Shown here piece by piece: positions 18,895 through 28,064 of a stretch of DNA of 64,000 bases. This stretch comes from Pseudomonas sp. PDM04 (lineage in GTDB: Bacteria > Pseudomonadota > Gammaproteobacteria > Pseudomonadales > Pseudomonadaceae). The notes under the pieces are model-generated. The model worked only from the letters and a program-made list of their open reading frames with translations. It was not told where the DNA came from and searched no databases. The position numbers and the translations under genes are program-made. The stretch spans positions 372,001 through 436,000 of the forward strand of contig NZ_JACVAI010000004.1 in the NCBI RefSeq assembly GCF_014851765.1, written 5' to 3'. Each line of letters opens with the position of its first letter. Position 1 is the first letter of the stretch.

Positions 18895-20292
18895 ATGGCC
18901 TCCCGCGCCCTTACCTTGATCGCGCTCGGCGCTGTCACCTTGCTCTCCGGCTGTTCGGTGTTTCGCAATTACGATTCCGAACTCGCGCAAACCAACCAGC
19001 AACTGGCTTCCGGCAATGTCGACGCCGCACTGACCCTGCTGGAAAAGAACAACACGGGTGATGACAAGGACCTGCTCTACTACTTCGAGAAAGGTGAACT
19101 GCTGCGTGCCAAGGGCGACCTGTCCGGCAGCCAGAACGCCTGGGGCAGCGCTGACGTCGTGGTTGGCCAGTGGGAAGACGCGGTCAAGCTCGATACCGGC
19201 AAATACCTCGCTCAGTTCGGCAGCTTCCTGGTCAACGACAAGGTTCGTCGCTACGAGGGCTATGACTACGAAAAGGTCATGCTGACCACACAGATGGCCC
19301 TGAACCTGCTGGCGGTGAACGACTTCGACGGCGCACGCACCGCAATCAAGAAAACCCACGAGCGTGAAGCGGTGATCGCCGATCTGCGCGACAAGGAATA
19401 CCTCAAGAGCGAAGAGGAAGCCGAGAAAGAAGGCATCAAGACCGAATACAAGGACCTGCAGGGTTACCCGGTCGCCAGCCTCGATGCGCCGGAAGTCGTC
19501 GGCTTGAAAAACAGCTACCAGAGTGCGTTCAGCCACTACCTGGCCGGGTTCGTCTACGAAGCCCTGGGCGAAAAGGACCTGGCCGCGCCGGGCTATCGCA
19601 AGGCCGCCGAACTGCGCCCGAACACCCCGCTGCTGGAACAGGCCCTGAAGGACCTCGACAAGAAAAGTGCCAAGGATGAGGACAGCGACATCCTGATCGT
19701 CGTACAAAGCGGCCTGGCGCCGGCCCGGGACTCGATCCGCGTGCCCCTGCCCCTGCCGATCAGCGGCAACGTGGTGATCACCCCGCTGTCGTTCCCGATC
19801 ATCAAGCCTGACACCTCCACCACCCCGTTCGCCCAGATCGGCGTGGACGGTCAGCAACTGAACCTGACACTCCTCAACAGCACCACCGCCATGTCCCGCC
19901 GCGCGCTGCGCGACGACATGCCGGGCATCATCGTACGCACCACCGTGCGTGCCGTGACCCGTGGCGTGGCGCAAAAGAAGATCAACGAGACCAACCCGCT
20001 CGCGGGCCTGGCAGTCGGCATCACTTCAGCCGTGCTCGAAGGTGCCGATACCCGTACCTGGCGCACCCTGCCGGACAACACCCAGGTGGTGCGCCTGCGC
20101 CTGAAGAAAGGCGAGCACCAGGTCACGCTGCCGAGTGCGGTCGGCGGCTCGGTGGTCAAGATCACCGTGGATCAGCGCTATCAGGTCATCAGCCTGCGTG
20201 CCGTGGGCAGCCAGGTGTTCGCCAGCGGCGTGGCCGCTCACGTCATCCCGAGCGCCAACCCGACGGCCGTGGCCAGCCTCAAACAACCTTAA
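18895..20292 (+). CDS. COG3014-family outer-membrane lipoprotein
   Basis: The protein has 465 residues. Its lipobox is LLSGC with C20 as the lipidated residue. Residues 30-260 look helical and TPR-like (EKGELLRAKGDLSGSQNAW, then YLAGFVYEALGEKDLAAPGYRKAAEL). The C-terminal half is beta-rich and ends in a region resembling a carbohydrate-type fold. The function is unknown. It heads a four-gene operon with YcfL-, LpoB- and CsgG-like genes, suggesting a role in envelope assembly or cell-wall synthesis. Confidence 0.85.
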   Translation: MASRALTLIALGAVTLLSGCSVFRNYDSELAQTNQQLASGNVDAALTLLEKNNTGDDKDLLYYFEKGELLRAKGDLSGSQNAWGSADVVVGQWEDAVKLDTGKYLAQFGSFLVNDKVRRYEGYDYEKVMLTTQMALNLLAVNDFDGARTAIKKTHEREAVIADLRDKEYLKSEEEAEKEGIKTEYKDLQGYPVASLDAPEVVGLKNSYQSAFSHYLAGFVYEALGEKDLAAPGYRKAAELRPNTPLLEQALKDLDKKSAKDEDSDILIVVQSGLAPARDSIRVPLPLPISGNVVITPLSFPIIKPDTSTTPFAQIGVDGQQLNLTLLNSTTAMSRRALRDDMPGIIVRTTVRAVTRGVAQKKINETNPLAGLAVGITSAVLEGADTRTWRTLPDNTQVVRLRLKKGEHQVTLPSAVGGSVVKITVDQRYQVISLRAVGSQVFASGVAAHVIPSANPTAVASLKQP

Positions 20293-20307
20293 GAACGGAG
20301 TCTTTAC

Positions 20308-20679
20308 ATGCGTTTCAAACTGATCGCCGTCGCTGCCCTGGCCTTGCTGGCCGGTTGCGCCACACCACCGCCACCGGAGCCTGGCAGCGCCGCCAGCAAA
20401 GTCGTGGCCATGGGCAAGCTGAAGAACATCGTGGTGGGCGCCATGCGCGTCGCCCGGGAAAACGGCTTCATGACGGTCAATGTGCAGCTGAGCAACACCA
20501 GCTACAGCAACAAGACCTTCTACTACCGCTTTGCCTGGCTCGGCCCTGAAGGCTTCCCGATTGGCGAAGAGGACACCTGGAAAAGCCAGTTGATGTATGG
20601 CGAACAGACCAGTTTCGTCCAGGCCATCGCGCCAACGCCAAAAGCCGTGGATTTCCGCCTGGAAATCAAAACGCCTTAA
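20308..20679 (+). CDS. YcfL-like (DUF1425) lipoprotein
   Basis: The protein has 123 residues with lipobox LLAGC (C17). The mature part contains VNVQLSNTSYSNKTFYYRFAWLGPEGFPI, a beta-sandwich pattern shared with YcfL. In enterobacteria ycfL lies next to lpoB (ycfM), and here too an LpoB-like gene follows at 20713. The function is not established. Confidence 0.82.
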   Translation: MRFKLIAVAALALLAGCATPPPPEPGSAASKVVAMGKLKNIVVGAMRVARENGFMTVNVQLSNTSYSNKTFYYRFAWLGPEGFPIGEEDTWKSQLMYGEQTSFVQAIAPTPKAVDFRLEIKTP

Positions 20680-20712
20680 TCCCCCTTTCGTTCAGTTCCA
20701 GAGAGCATTCCC

Positions 20713-21300
20713 ATGTTTGCACGCTTTTCCTTCATCGCCGTCATCGCCCTTCTGGCCAGCGGTTGCGCCAACACTTCGCCGACCCTGGGCAGCAAGAACA
20801 TCAGCTACGGCGACACCAAGGCCGTGGAAACCGTGACCAACGAGTTCGGTTCGACCGACCTGCAGATGATCGCCGAATCCATGACCCGCTCCCTCGCCCA
20901 GTCCGGCATCCTGCAGGGCCGTCCGGTGGTTCAGGTCTACGACGTGAAGAACAAGACCAGCGAGTACATCGATACCCGCGAGATCACCACCAGCATCAAG
21001 ACTCAGCTGATGAAATCCGGCACCGCCCGTTTTGCCAGCGACAACACCCAGATGCAGAGCCAGGTTGACCAGTTGAAACTGCAGAACCAGAGCGGTCTGT
21101 ACAAGAAATCCACCGTGGCCAAGACCGGCAACATGGTCGCCGCCAAATATCGCCTCGAAGGTTCGATCAGCTCGATCGTCAAGCGCAGCAGCGACTACAA
21201 GGACGTCTTCTACAAATTCAGCCTGCAATTGATCGACGTTGAAAGCGGTCTGGCCGAGTGGATGGACGAGAAAGAGATCCGCAAGACCACGGAGCGTTGA
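20713..21300 (+). CDS. lpoB: LpoB-like penicillin-binding protein activator lipoprotein
   Basis: The protein has 195 residues with lipobox LLASGC (C18). It then matches LpoB: GDTKAVETVTNEFGSTDLQMIAESMTRSL, followed by YRLEGSISSIVKR and LQLIDVESGLAEW. In E. coli, LpoB reaches through peptidoglycan to stimulate PBP1B. Pseudomonas is known to use LpoP for PBP1B, so the target of this LpoB-like protein is uncertain. It lacks the long proline-rich linker of E. coli LpoB. Confidence 0.85.
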   Translation: MFARFSFIAVIALLASGCANTSPTLGSKNISYGDTKAVETVTNEFGSTDLQMIAESMTRSLAQSGILQGRPVVQVYDVKNKTSEYIDTREITTSIKTQLMKSGTARFASDNTQMQSQVDQLKLQNQSGLYKKSTVAKTGNMVAAKYRLEGSISSIVKRSSDYKDVFYKFSLQLIDVESGLAEWMDEKEIRKTTER

Positions 21301-21302
21301 TC

Positions 21303-22046
21303 ATGCGCGCATGGATTGGCATGATGGCCCTGGCTTGCGCATTCAGTGCGCAAGCGGCGCCGAAAGTCGCGGTGACGGACCTGGCGTACCAGGAACGCGT
21401 GGAGCAGTACATCCACATCGTTTCGGCACAGAACAACTTCCAGGCCAACCGTTACAGCGCCAGTGGTGCTTCGAGCTACAACGAAATCGAAGCCACCAGC
21501 AGCTACATCGAACAGGGTGAACTGCGCAAATTCACCGGCGACATCAAGGGCGAGATCCTGCGCACCGGCATGTTCCAGCTGGTGCAGGGCACGCCCTACA
21601 CCGCCTCGTCCAAGGGCGATGTGTATGACGTGATCAAGCGGATCAAGGCCGGCAACTTCAAAGGCGCCGACTACGTCCTGTTCGGCACCGTGTCGGACAT
21701 TGATTTCAACAAGGACGTCACCGAGCTGGCCAATACCGACAGCTACTCGGCGATCCTGGCATTGACCCTGGTGGCCGATTTCAGCCTGATCAACACACGC
21801 ACCTTCGAGATCACCTCGGCCTTCACGGCGATGGGCGAAGGCCAGGACACCAAACTGGTGAACCACCGCGACGTGCGTGTCTCGCTGAACCGCCCGCGTG
21901 TGGTGCGTGAGGTGTCCAAGGCGCTGGGTGAAGACGTGGCCGCGCAACTGAGCCAACAGCTCGGCGGTGACGGCAACGTGCAGCCAGGCAAGGCTCCGCT
22001 GCGCAACAACCTGCCGGCGGATACGGCGCCCATGATTCTGCGCTGA
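21303..22046 (+). CDS. CsgG/LpoB-like secreted protein
   Basis: The protein has 247 residues with a signal peptide ending at AQA, residues 17-19, and no lipobox cysteine. The mature chain has VAVTDLAYQE at its start and GADYVLFGTVSDIDF later, the strand pattern of the CsgG/LpoB fold. It starts 2 bases after the LpoB-like gene, so the two are likely co-translated and may interact. It differs from its neighbour in being soluble in the periplasm. The exact role is unknown. Confidence 0.75.
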   Translation: MRAWIGMMALACAFSAQAAPKVAVTDLAYQERVEQYIHIVSAQNNFQANRYSASGASSYNEIEATSSYIEQGELRKFTGDIKGEILRTGMFQLVQGTPYTASSKGDVYDVIKRIKAGNFKGADYVLFGTVSDIDFNKDVTELANTDSYSAILALTLVADFSLINTRTFEITSAFTAMGEGQDTKLVNHRDVRVSLNRPRVVREVSKALGEDVAAQLSQQLGGDGNVQPGKAPLRNNLPADTAPMILR

Positions 22047-22055
22047 CCCCGGAAC

Positions 22056-22088
22056 GAAAAAGGCGACCCGAATGGGTCGCCTTTTTTC
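22056..22088. terminator. Bidirectional terminator
   Basis: GGCGACCC and GGGTCGCC pair around GAAT, flanked by AAAAA and TTTTTT. It lies between the convergent CsgG-like and LysE genes and can serve both. Confidence 0.85.
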
Positions 22089-22100
22089 TGCACGAGCGAT

Positions 22101-22733
22101 TTATACCGCGGCTTTGCGCAAGGTCGCCATGAACGCCGCGGCCCCAATGAACAAGCCGGCAAACGTACGGTTCATGCGTTTTTGCTGTTTGGGCGTGCGC
22201 AACAGGCGCAGCACTTTCGACGCCAGCCCGGTGTAACCGGCCATGACGACCAGATCGACGCAGATCATGGTCAAACCGATGACCAGGTACTGAACCAGCA
22301 GCGGCGCATGGGGGTCGATGAACTGCGGCAACACCGCCAGCATGAACACCAGGGCCTTGGGGTTGCTGATGTTGACCAGGAAACCACGGAACACCAGGGC
22401 CATCGGCTTGCCGATCTGACGCACCGCAGCGTCGTCGCTCATGTCGCTGGGCAGCGCACGCCATTGCTTGATCGCCAGGTAAACCAGATAGGCCACACCG
22501 AACCATTTGATCGCGTAAAACGCCGTGGCCGAAGCGGTGAGAATCGCGCCAACGCCGGCGCCGACAATCGCGATCTGCACCGCCAGACCCAATTGCAGGC
22601 CCAGGGCATTCCAGTAACCGCGCCAGAACCCGTATTGCAGACCACTGGACATCGACGCAATAGCGCCGGCACCGGGAGACAGGCTGATCACCCAGCAGGC
22701 GGCAAAAAACGCCAGCCATGTTTGAAGCTCCAT
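22101..22733 (-). CDS. LysE-family amino acid exporter (RhtB-like)
   Basis: The protein has 210 residues with about six membrane helices. The N-terminal signature WVISLSPGAGAIASMSSGLQYG is the conserved LysE/RhtB block, and LVNISNPKALVFMLAVLPQF marks the second repeat. It exports amino acids or related small molecules; the substrate is unknown. It stands alone. Confidence 0.9.
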   Translation of the reverse strand: MELQTWLAFFAACWVISLSPGAGAIASMSSGLQYGFWRGYWNALGLQLGLAVQIAIVGAGVGAILTASATAFYAIKWFGVAYLVYLAIKQWRALPSDMSDDAAVRQIGKPMALVFRGFLVNISNPKALVFMLAVLPQFIDPHAPLLVQYLVIGLTMICVDLVVMAGYTGLASKVLRLLRTPKQQKRMNRTFAGLFIGAAAFMATLRKAAV

Positions 22734-22868
22734 CGCACACCTCGACTCGGACTCGTGACAGATGTCTAAGCTAATGCGGCTTGGGGCCAATGACCATTGA
22801 TTTTTTCGGGATGTTGCGACGTCATAGGCCCTTCGCCGGCGATGGCGATCCGTCGGGCAACACAGGCC

Positions 22869-23450
22869 TTACTTCTCAAACCCGCTGGAAGGGAACACAT
22901 CACTTCCCCGCCAACGCCGCACCGAACGCTGGAAGAACAGGCTGTTGGGCACCTGCACCATGGCACCGCCGGTGCCGAGCTCCTCGGCTTCGATCAACGT
23001 GGTGTAGAGCAGGTTGATCGCCACCACCCGGCCTTTGACGCCAGGCTTGTCGGTGGTATCCACCAGCTCGACGATGTCGCCGATACGGAACGGCCCGACA
23101 GTGAAGATCAGAATCGCGCAGAGCAGATTGGACAGCACGCTCCACATGGCGAAAAACGCCACCGCCGCCACCGCGACGAACCCGGACAGTGCTGTCCACA
23201 ACACCGTGGCAGACACCCCGAGACGCTCCAGCACGAACAGCAGCGCACTGCCCATGATCAACCAGCGCAAGCCACCGCGCAGCGGCATGAGCAACTGCGG
23301 AGGCAGCGGATAACGCTCGCCCAGGCGGGTCAGGCATTTGGCGACGAAGCGTTGCGCGAAGTAGCCGGCCAGCAGGATCAGCAGGATTTGCACCACCAGC
23401 CAGATCGGATCGACCCAGGCGGGTGGCAGCGGCAGGTTGAACGCGCCCAT
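22869..23450 (-). CDS. Small MscS-family mechanosensitive channel
   Basis: The protein has 193 residues, shorter than E. coli MscS (286). It has two to three membrane helices, then the pore helix (ALSGFVAVAAVAFFAMWSVLSNLLCAI) and the beta domain FRIGDIVEL. The large C-terminal domain of MscS is missing. The start overlaps the stop of the ABC-F gene by one base (TGATG), so it is co-translated with it. Confidence 0.88.
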   Translation of the reverse strand: MGAFNLPLPPAWVDPIWLVVQILLILLAGYFAQRFVAKCLTRLGERYPLPPQLLMPLRGGLRWLIMGSALLFVLERLGVSATVLWTALSGFVAVAAVAFFAMWSVLSNLLCAILIFTVGPFRIGDIVELVDTTDKPGVKGRVVAINLLYTTLIEAEELGTGGAMVQVPNSLFFQRSVRRWRGSDVFPSSGFEK

Positions 23451-25360
23451 CAGGACAGCGCCTCCAGCTCCGCCTGCATGCTTTCAAGCAATTCCAGGGC
23501 TTGCATCCAGGCCTCTTCCAGTTCGGCTTCACGCACCTTCAGCTTCGCTTGCTCAGCCAGCAGATCGCGCAGGTCGTTCTTGCGCGCCGGTTCGTAAATG
23601 TCGCTGTCGCCGAGGCTGGCATCGACCTTCGCCAGCTTCTCGTGCAGCTTGCCCAGTTCGGTCTCGAGTTTTTCCGCTTCGCGCTTGTGCGGCGCCAGTT
23701 GCTGGCGCAACGCGGCGGCAGCCTGACGCTGGGCCTTCTTGTCGGTCTTGTCCGGGTTGGTCGGCGCGTTGCTGACCGGGGCATTGCGCTGCCGGAAATC
23801 GACCAGCCAGCGGGCATAGTCCTCCAGGTCGCCGTCGAACTCCTCGACCTTGCCGTCCGCCACCAGGTAGAAATTATCGGTCGTGCTCTTGAGCAGATGG
23901 CGATCGTGGGAAACCACCAGCACCGCGCCACTGAATTCCTGCAAAGCCATGGTCAGCGCCAGGCGCATTTCCAGGTCAAGGTGGTTGGTCGGCTCGTCGA
24001 GCAGCAACAGGTTCGGCCGCTCCCAGGCGATCAACGCCAGGGCCAGACGCGCCTTTTCGCCGCCGGAGAAGTTCAGCACCGGCTCGTCGATCCGTGCACC
24101 ACGGAAGTCGAAACCGCCGAGGAAGTCGCGCAGGGTCTGCTCGCGCTCGGTCGGTGCCAGGCGCTGCAAGTGCAGCAACGGGCTGGCCTTGGAGTCCAGG
24201 GAGTCGAGCTGATGCTGGGCGAAATAGCCGACCACCGTGTTCTCACCGCGGGTCAGCCGACCGGCCAGCGGTGACAACTCACCCGCCAGGTTTTTGATCA
24301 GGGTCGATTTACCGGCACCGTTGGGGCCGAGCAAACCGATGCGCGCGCCAGGGGTCAGCTGCAACTTGACCTTCTCCAGCACGGCTTTGTCGCCGTAGCC
24401 CAAACGGGCATCGGACAGGTCGATCAACGGGCTGGAGATCTTAGTCGACTCGCGGAACACGAAATCGAATGGCGAATCGACGTGGGCGGCAGACAACTCC
24501 TCCATCCGCTCCAGCGCCTTGATCCGGCTCTGAGCCTGACGGGCCTTGGTGGCCTGGGCCTTGAAGCGAGCGATATAGCTTTCCATGTGCGCACGCTGCG
24601 CCTGCTGCTTCTCGTAGGCCTGTTGCTGCTGGGCCAGACGCTCGGCACGGGCGCGTTCAAAGGCGCTGTAGCCACCGCGGTACAGGGTGATCTTGCGCTG
24701 ATCGACGTGGGCCACGTGGTCGACGACCGCATCGAGGAAATCCCGGTCGTGGGAAATCAGCAACAGGGTGCCGGGGTAGCTTTTGAGCCACTCTTCGAGC
24801 CAGATGATGGCGTCGAGGTCCAGGTGGTTGGTCGGTTCGTCGAGCAGCAGCAGGTCCGAAGGACACATCAGCGCCTGCGCCAGGTTCAGGCGCATTCGCC
24901 AGCCACCGGAGAAGTCGCCGACCTGGCGATCCATCTGCTCATTGGTGAACCCAAGCCCGGCCAGCAACTTGCGGGCACGGGCATCGGCGGTGTAGCCGTC
25001 GGCGCTGTCGAGCTCCGCGTGCAGGCGTGCCTGGGCGGCACCGTCATGGGCCGCCTCGGCGGCGGCCAGGTCGCGTTGCACCTGACGCAGGCGCAGGTCG
25101 CCATCGAGCACGTAGTCGACCGCCAGGCGCTCGAGCGTATCGACCTCCTGGCGCATGTGGGCGATACGCCAGTCGGCCGGCAGGAAGCAATCACCCGAGT
25201 CCGGGTGCAGCTCACCCCGAAGCAAGGCGAACAGGCTCGATTTGCCGGCGCCATTGGCACCGATGAGGCCGGCTTTCTGGCCGGCGTGCAGGGTCAGCTC
25301 GGCGTCTTCTAGCAGACGTTGCGGGCCACGCTGTAAAGTCAGGTTCTGAAGTCGAATCAT
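23450..25360 (-). CDS. ABC-F family ATPase (YheS/Uup type)
   Basis: The protein has 636 residues with two ABC domains and no membrane segments. Walker A motifs are GANGAGKSS and GPNGAGKST; signatures are DFSGGWRMRLNLAQAL and NFSGGEKARLAL. The inter-domain linker is basic (ERARAERLAQQQQ). The C-terminal part is a coiled coil (EKLETELGKLHEKL). ABC-F proteins act on ribosomes or translation. The start at 25360 begins MIRLQNLTLQRG; an upstream Met would add 11 residues. Confidence 0.93.
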   Translation of the reverse strand: MIRLQNLTLQRGPQRLLEDAELTLHAGQKAGLIGANGAGKSSLFALLRGELHPDSGDCFLPADWRIAHMRQEVDTLERLAVDYVLDGDLRLRQVQRDLAAAEAAHDGAAQARLHAELDSADGYTADARARKLLAGLGFTNEQMDRQVGDFSGGWRMRLNLAQALMCPSDLLLLDEPTNHLDLDAIIWLEEWLKSYPGTLLLISHDRDFLDAVVDHVAHVDQRKITLYRGGYSAFERARAERLAQQQQAYEKQQAQRAHMESYIARFKAQATKARQAQSRIKALERMEELSAAHVDSPFDFVFRESTKISSPLIDLSDARLGYGDKAVLEKVKLQLTPGARIGLLGPNGAGKSTLIKNLAGELSPLAGRLTRGENTVVGYFAQHQLDSLDSKASPLLHLQRLAPTEREQTLRDFLGGFDFRGARIDEPVLNFSGGEKARLALALIAWERPNLLLLDEPTNHLDLEMRLALTMALQEFSGAVLVVSHDRHLLKSTTDNFYLVADGKVEEFDGDLEDYARWLVDFRQRNAPVSNAPTNPDKTDKKAQRQAAAALRQQLAPHKREAEKLETELGKLHEKLAKVDASLGDSDIYEPARKNDLRDLLAEQAKLKVREAELEEAWMQALELLESMQAELEALS

Positions 25361-25410
25361 AATGGCGGCGGAGTCTACCAGCTTCGCTCGCAACTGGCGC
25401 GAGTAGCACT

Positions 25411-25875
25411 ATGTCCTCTGACCTGTGGAGCTTTTCCCTGACCACTTACGCCCGACCCGGAGTTGAAGCCGCATGCCTCGACCTGCAGTCGGCCGGGGTG
25501 AATGTGTGCCTGCTGTTATGCGGGTTGTGGCTGGGAGTACGTGGAACAGCCTGTAACGAACGACGCCTGCAGCAACTGCGCAGTGTGGCCGAGCCTTGGG
25601 ACGCGGAGGTTGTTCAACCGCTGCGCGCCTTGCGCACGCAATGGAAAATCCTCGCCGGCGAAGATGGCGAGCTCAATGCGTTGCGTGAACAGGTGAAGGC
25701 CCTGGAGCTGGAGGCCGAGCGGCAGTTGCTGTGGCGGCTGGAGCGCGCGGCGCAGGATTGGCCGCAGGATGAGGCAGGCGATCTGTTGGCCTGGCTGGAC
25801 GGTGTGGCGGCACACGCCGCCCACCTGGACCGCGACGCGCTGCATCAGCTGCGCGTCGCGGCAACCGGCACTTAG
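25411..25875 (+). CDS. TIGR02444-family protein
   Basis: The protein has 154 residues. The N-terminal block (DLWSFSLTTYARPGVEAACLDLQ) followed by VNVCLLLCGLWLG is characteristic of this small Pseudomonas-type family. The rest is helical. No function is known to me. It is divergent from the ABC-F gene, 50 bases away, and its 3' end overlaps the convergent algP by 4 bases. Confidence 0.85.
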   Translation: MSSDLWSFSLTTYARPGVEAACLDLQSAGVNVCLLLCGLWLGVRGTACNERRLQQLRSVAEPWDAEVVQPLRALRTQWKILAGEDGELNALREQVKALELEAERQLLWRLERAAQDWPQDEAGDLLAWLDGVAAHAAHLDRDALHQLRVAATGT

Positions 25876-27146
25876 GAAGCGCTGGTTGGGGTGGTGCTGG
25901 TGCTCGACAGTGCCGCTGGCGTTGGCGCCGGAGTGGTGGTCGAGGTGGTGGCTGCTGGTGCAGGAGCAACCGAGGCAGCAGGCGCAGGGGTCGCTGGCTT
26001 GGCAGCAGGTGCCGGGGTCGGCTTGGCAACAGCGGCCGGCTTTTTCACGGCGGGTTTGGCGGCTGGTTTGGCAGCAGCGGGTTTCGCGGCTGGCTTGGCA
26101 GCAGCAGGTTTGGCAGCAACGGGTTTCGCGGCTGGTTTGGCAGCAGCGGGTTTGGCTGCTGGTTTCGCAGCGGCGGGTTTGGCGGCAGCGGTCTTCGCGG
26201 CGGTGGCTGGTTTGGCGACAGCAGGCTTGGCAGCAGACGCTGGCTTGGCAGCAGCGGGTTTAGCGGCGGCAGTTCTTGCTGCGGGCTTCGCCGCTGGCTT
26301 GGCAGCAGCCGGTTTGGTCGCTGGTTTTACAGCCGGTTTGGTTGCAGTTTTTGCCGCTGGCTTGGCAGTGGTTTTACCCGCAACAGGTTTGGTCGCCGGT
26401 TTGGCAGCAGCGGTTTTTGCGGCAGGCTTCGCGGCGGGTTTGGCAGCAGCAGTTTTAGCCGCCGCGGGTTTGGCTGCGGTGGTTTTTGCAGGCGATTTCG
26501 CTGCGGCGGTTTTGGCAGCAACGGGCTTGGCGGCAGGTTTGGCAGCCGCTGTTTTAGCGGTCGGTTTTGCTGCGGATTTTGCGGCTGGTTTCGCGGCTGG
26601 TTTTGCGGCTGGTTTCGCGGCGCTGGAAGCCACTGCTTTTTTCACAGCAGGCTTGGCGGCCGGTTTGGCGGCAGGCTTGACCGGCGCTTTTGCAGCAGCG
26701 GGTTTGGCAGCAGCTTTCTTGGCGGGGGCTGCAGCAGGCTTGGCCGAGCGCAGGGACAATGCCTTGCTGACAGCCTCTTGCACGCGACCAACGCCCTGGG
26801 CCAGTTTCAGGCTTTCTTGAGCGTCACGCTTGAGTTGCAGAATGTAGCCACGCGTTTCCGACTGGCGATTTTTCAGAGCGTCGAGCAAGTCCTCGAGCTC
26901 CTTGACCGCGTCCTTGGCTTTGGCTTGTGCCTTGGCTTTACCGGCCGATGCAGCGTCCTGCAATTTGGTGCGGGATTTGTGCAGTTTTTCCTGCGCCTTA
27001 CCGCGCTGTTTTTCCAGTTTGGCGAGCAGTTTTTCCGCATCAGCCAAGGCTTCGGAACAAGCGGTTTCCAGATGCTCGAGCAGGCTGCCCGAGAGTTGTT
27101 GAAGTAAGTGCAACGGGGTATTTACAGACTTCTTGGTGGCCGACAT
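25872..27146 (-). CDS. algP: AlgP, histone H1-like protein
   Basis: The protein has 424 residues. Residues 1-134 are a charged helical domain (LHLLQQLSGSLLEHLE, then LLAKLEKQRGKAQEKLHKSRTKLQD). Residues 135-374 are a Lys-Pro-Ala-Ala repeat tail resembling histone H1, and the last 50 residues are Pro/Ala/Ser/Thr-rich. In P. aeruginosa AlgP (AlgR3) influences algD transcription, probably by nucleoid binding. It lies in the alg/hem block with algQ and algR. Confidence 0.95.
   Translation of the reverse strand: MSATKKSVNTPLHLLQQLSGSLLEHLETACSEALADAEKLLAKLEKQRGKAQEKLHKSRTKLQDAASAGKAKAQAKAKDAVKELEDLLDALKNRQSETRGYILQLKRDAQESLKLAQGVGRVQEAVSKALSLRSAKPAAAPAKKAAAKPAAAKAPVKPAAKPAAKPAVKKAVASSAAKPAAKPAAKPAAKSAAKPTAKTAAAKPAAKPVAAKTAAAKSPAKTTAAKPAAAKTAAAKPAAKPAAKTAAAKPATKPVAGKTTAKPAAKTATKPAVKPATKPAAAKPAAKPAARTAAAKPAAAKPASAAKPAVAKPATAAKTAAAKPAAAKPAAKPAAAKPAAKPVAAKPAAAKPAAKPAAAKPAAKPAVKKPAAVAKPTPAPAAKPATPAPAASVAPAPAATTSTTTPAPTPAALSSTSTTPTSAS
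26025..26744 (-). repeat. KPAA-type codon repeats in algP
   Basis: About 720 bases of degenerate tandem units encoding KPAAKPAA and KTAAAKPA motifs. Unit length varies from 12 to 30 bases. Such arrays change copy number readily by slippage or recombination, so length may differ between strains. Confidence 0.85.
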
Positions 27147-27338
27147 GGTTTACCTCCTGGCTGACGTGGGTGCGGCTCATACTAGCCCTCTGCTGCTACC
27201 GCCGCTAGGTCATGTTGACAGTATCGAAAGCGTTGCGTTGCAAGCGATCGAAAATCTTCTGCGCTTGCGCAAAACAAGTTCACTTTCGCGCGCTTGCACA
27301 CTGGCATAATCTGCCGCATCTCAGGTCGGAGAGTGACG

Positions 27339-28004
27339 ATGTCGCGCTACCTTTTTTTATCGCTGTGCATGCTTTTTTCCGTGGCCCAGGCCACCGAAAA
27401 ATCCGCTGGGAACGAAGCTCACGATCTCGCTTACAGCCTGGGTGCGAGCCTCGGTGAGCGCTTGCGCCTGGAGGCTCCCGAGCTGCAACTCCAGGCGTTG
27501 ATCGAAGGTTTGCAACAGGCCTATCAGGGCAAGCCGCTGGCGTTGAAAGACGAGCAGATCGAACAGATTCTGACTGAGCACGAAGCTCAGATGGCCCTGC
27601 AGCAAACCCCGCCGCAGAGCGAAGCGGCCGTCGCCAAAGAGAAAAGTTTTCTCGCCGCGGAAAAAGCCAAGCCAGGCGTCCGCGAACTGGCCGACGGCGT
27701 CCTGCTCACGGAGCTGGTGCCAGGCAACGGTGCCAAGGCCGGCCCGAACGGCAAGGTGCAGGTGCTGTACATCGGGCGTCTTCCCGATGGCACCGTGTTC
27801 GATCAGAACAATCAGCCGCAGTGGTTCAGTCTCGACAGTGTGATCAGCGGATGGCGCAGCGCCCTGCAGAACATGCCGGTCGGTGCGAAGTGGCGATTGG
27901 TGATTCCATCGGACCAGGCCTACGGTGCCGATGGTGCCGGTGACTTGATCGAGCCGTTCACCCCGCTGGTGTTCGAAGTCGAATTGCGCGGCGCAACCAG
28001 CTGA
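27339..28004 (+). CDS. FKBP-type peptidyl-prolyl isomerase (FklB/FkpA-like), exported
   Basis: The protein has 221 residues with a signal peptide (MSRYLFLSLCMLFSVAQA). An FKBP N-terminal dimerisation domain follows (YSLGASLGERL, then EGLQQAYQGKPL), and then the FKBP domain (VQVLYIGRLPDGTVFD, GWRSALQNMPVGAKWRLVIPSDQAYG, TPLVFEVEL). It speeds proline isomerisation in periplasmic folding. It is divergent from algP. Confidence 0.93.
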   Translation: MSRYLFLSLCMLFSVAQATEKSAGNEAHDLAYSLGASLGERLRLEAPELQLQALIEGLQQAYQGKPLALKDEQIEQILTEHEAQMALQQTPPQSEAAVAKEKSFLAAEKAKPGVRELADGVLLTELVPGNGAKAGPNGKVQVLYIGRLPDGTVFDQNNQPQWFSLDSVISGWRSALQNMPVGAKWRLVIPSDQAYGADGAGDLIEPFTPLVFEVELRGATS

Positions 28005-28014
28005 GCCCCAGAAC

Positions 28015-28045
28015 GAAAAACGGCGCGCAATGCGCACCGTTTTTG
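28015..28045. terminator. Bidirectional terminator
   Basis: ACGGTGCGCATTGCGCGCCGTTTTT read on the minus strand folds as a stem with one mismatch, with A and T runs on each side. It serves the convergent FKBP and algQ genes. Confidence 0.75.
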
Positions 28046-28064
28046 AGGGGGAAGGCAAGCTGAT

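Noticed and set aside
25891..26820. Gly/Ala/Leu-rich frame opposite the algP repeats
   Set aside because: It is simply the complement of the KPAA repeat and would encode a repetitive AGLA peptide with no start context.
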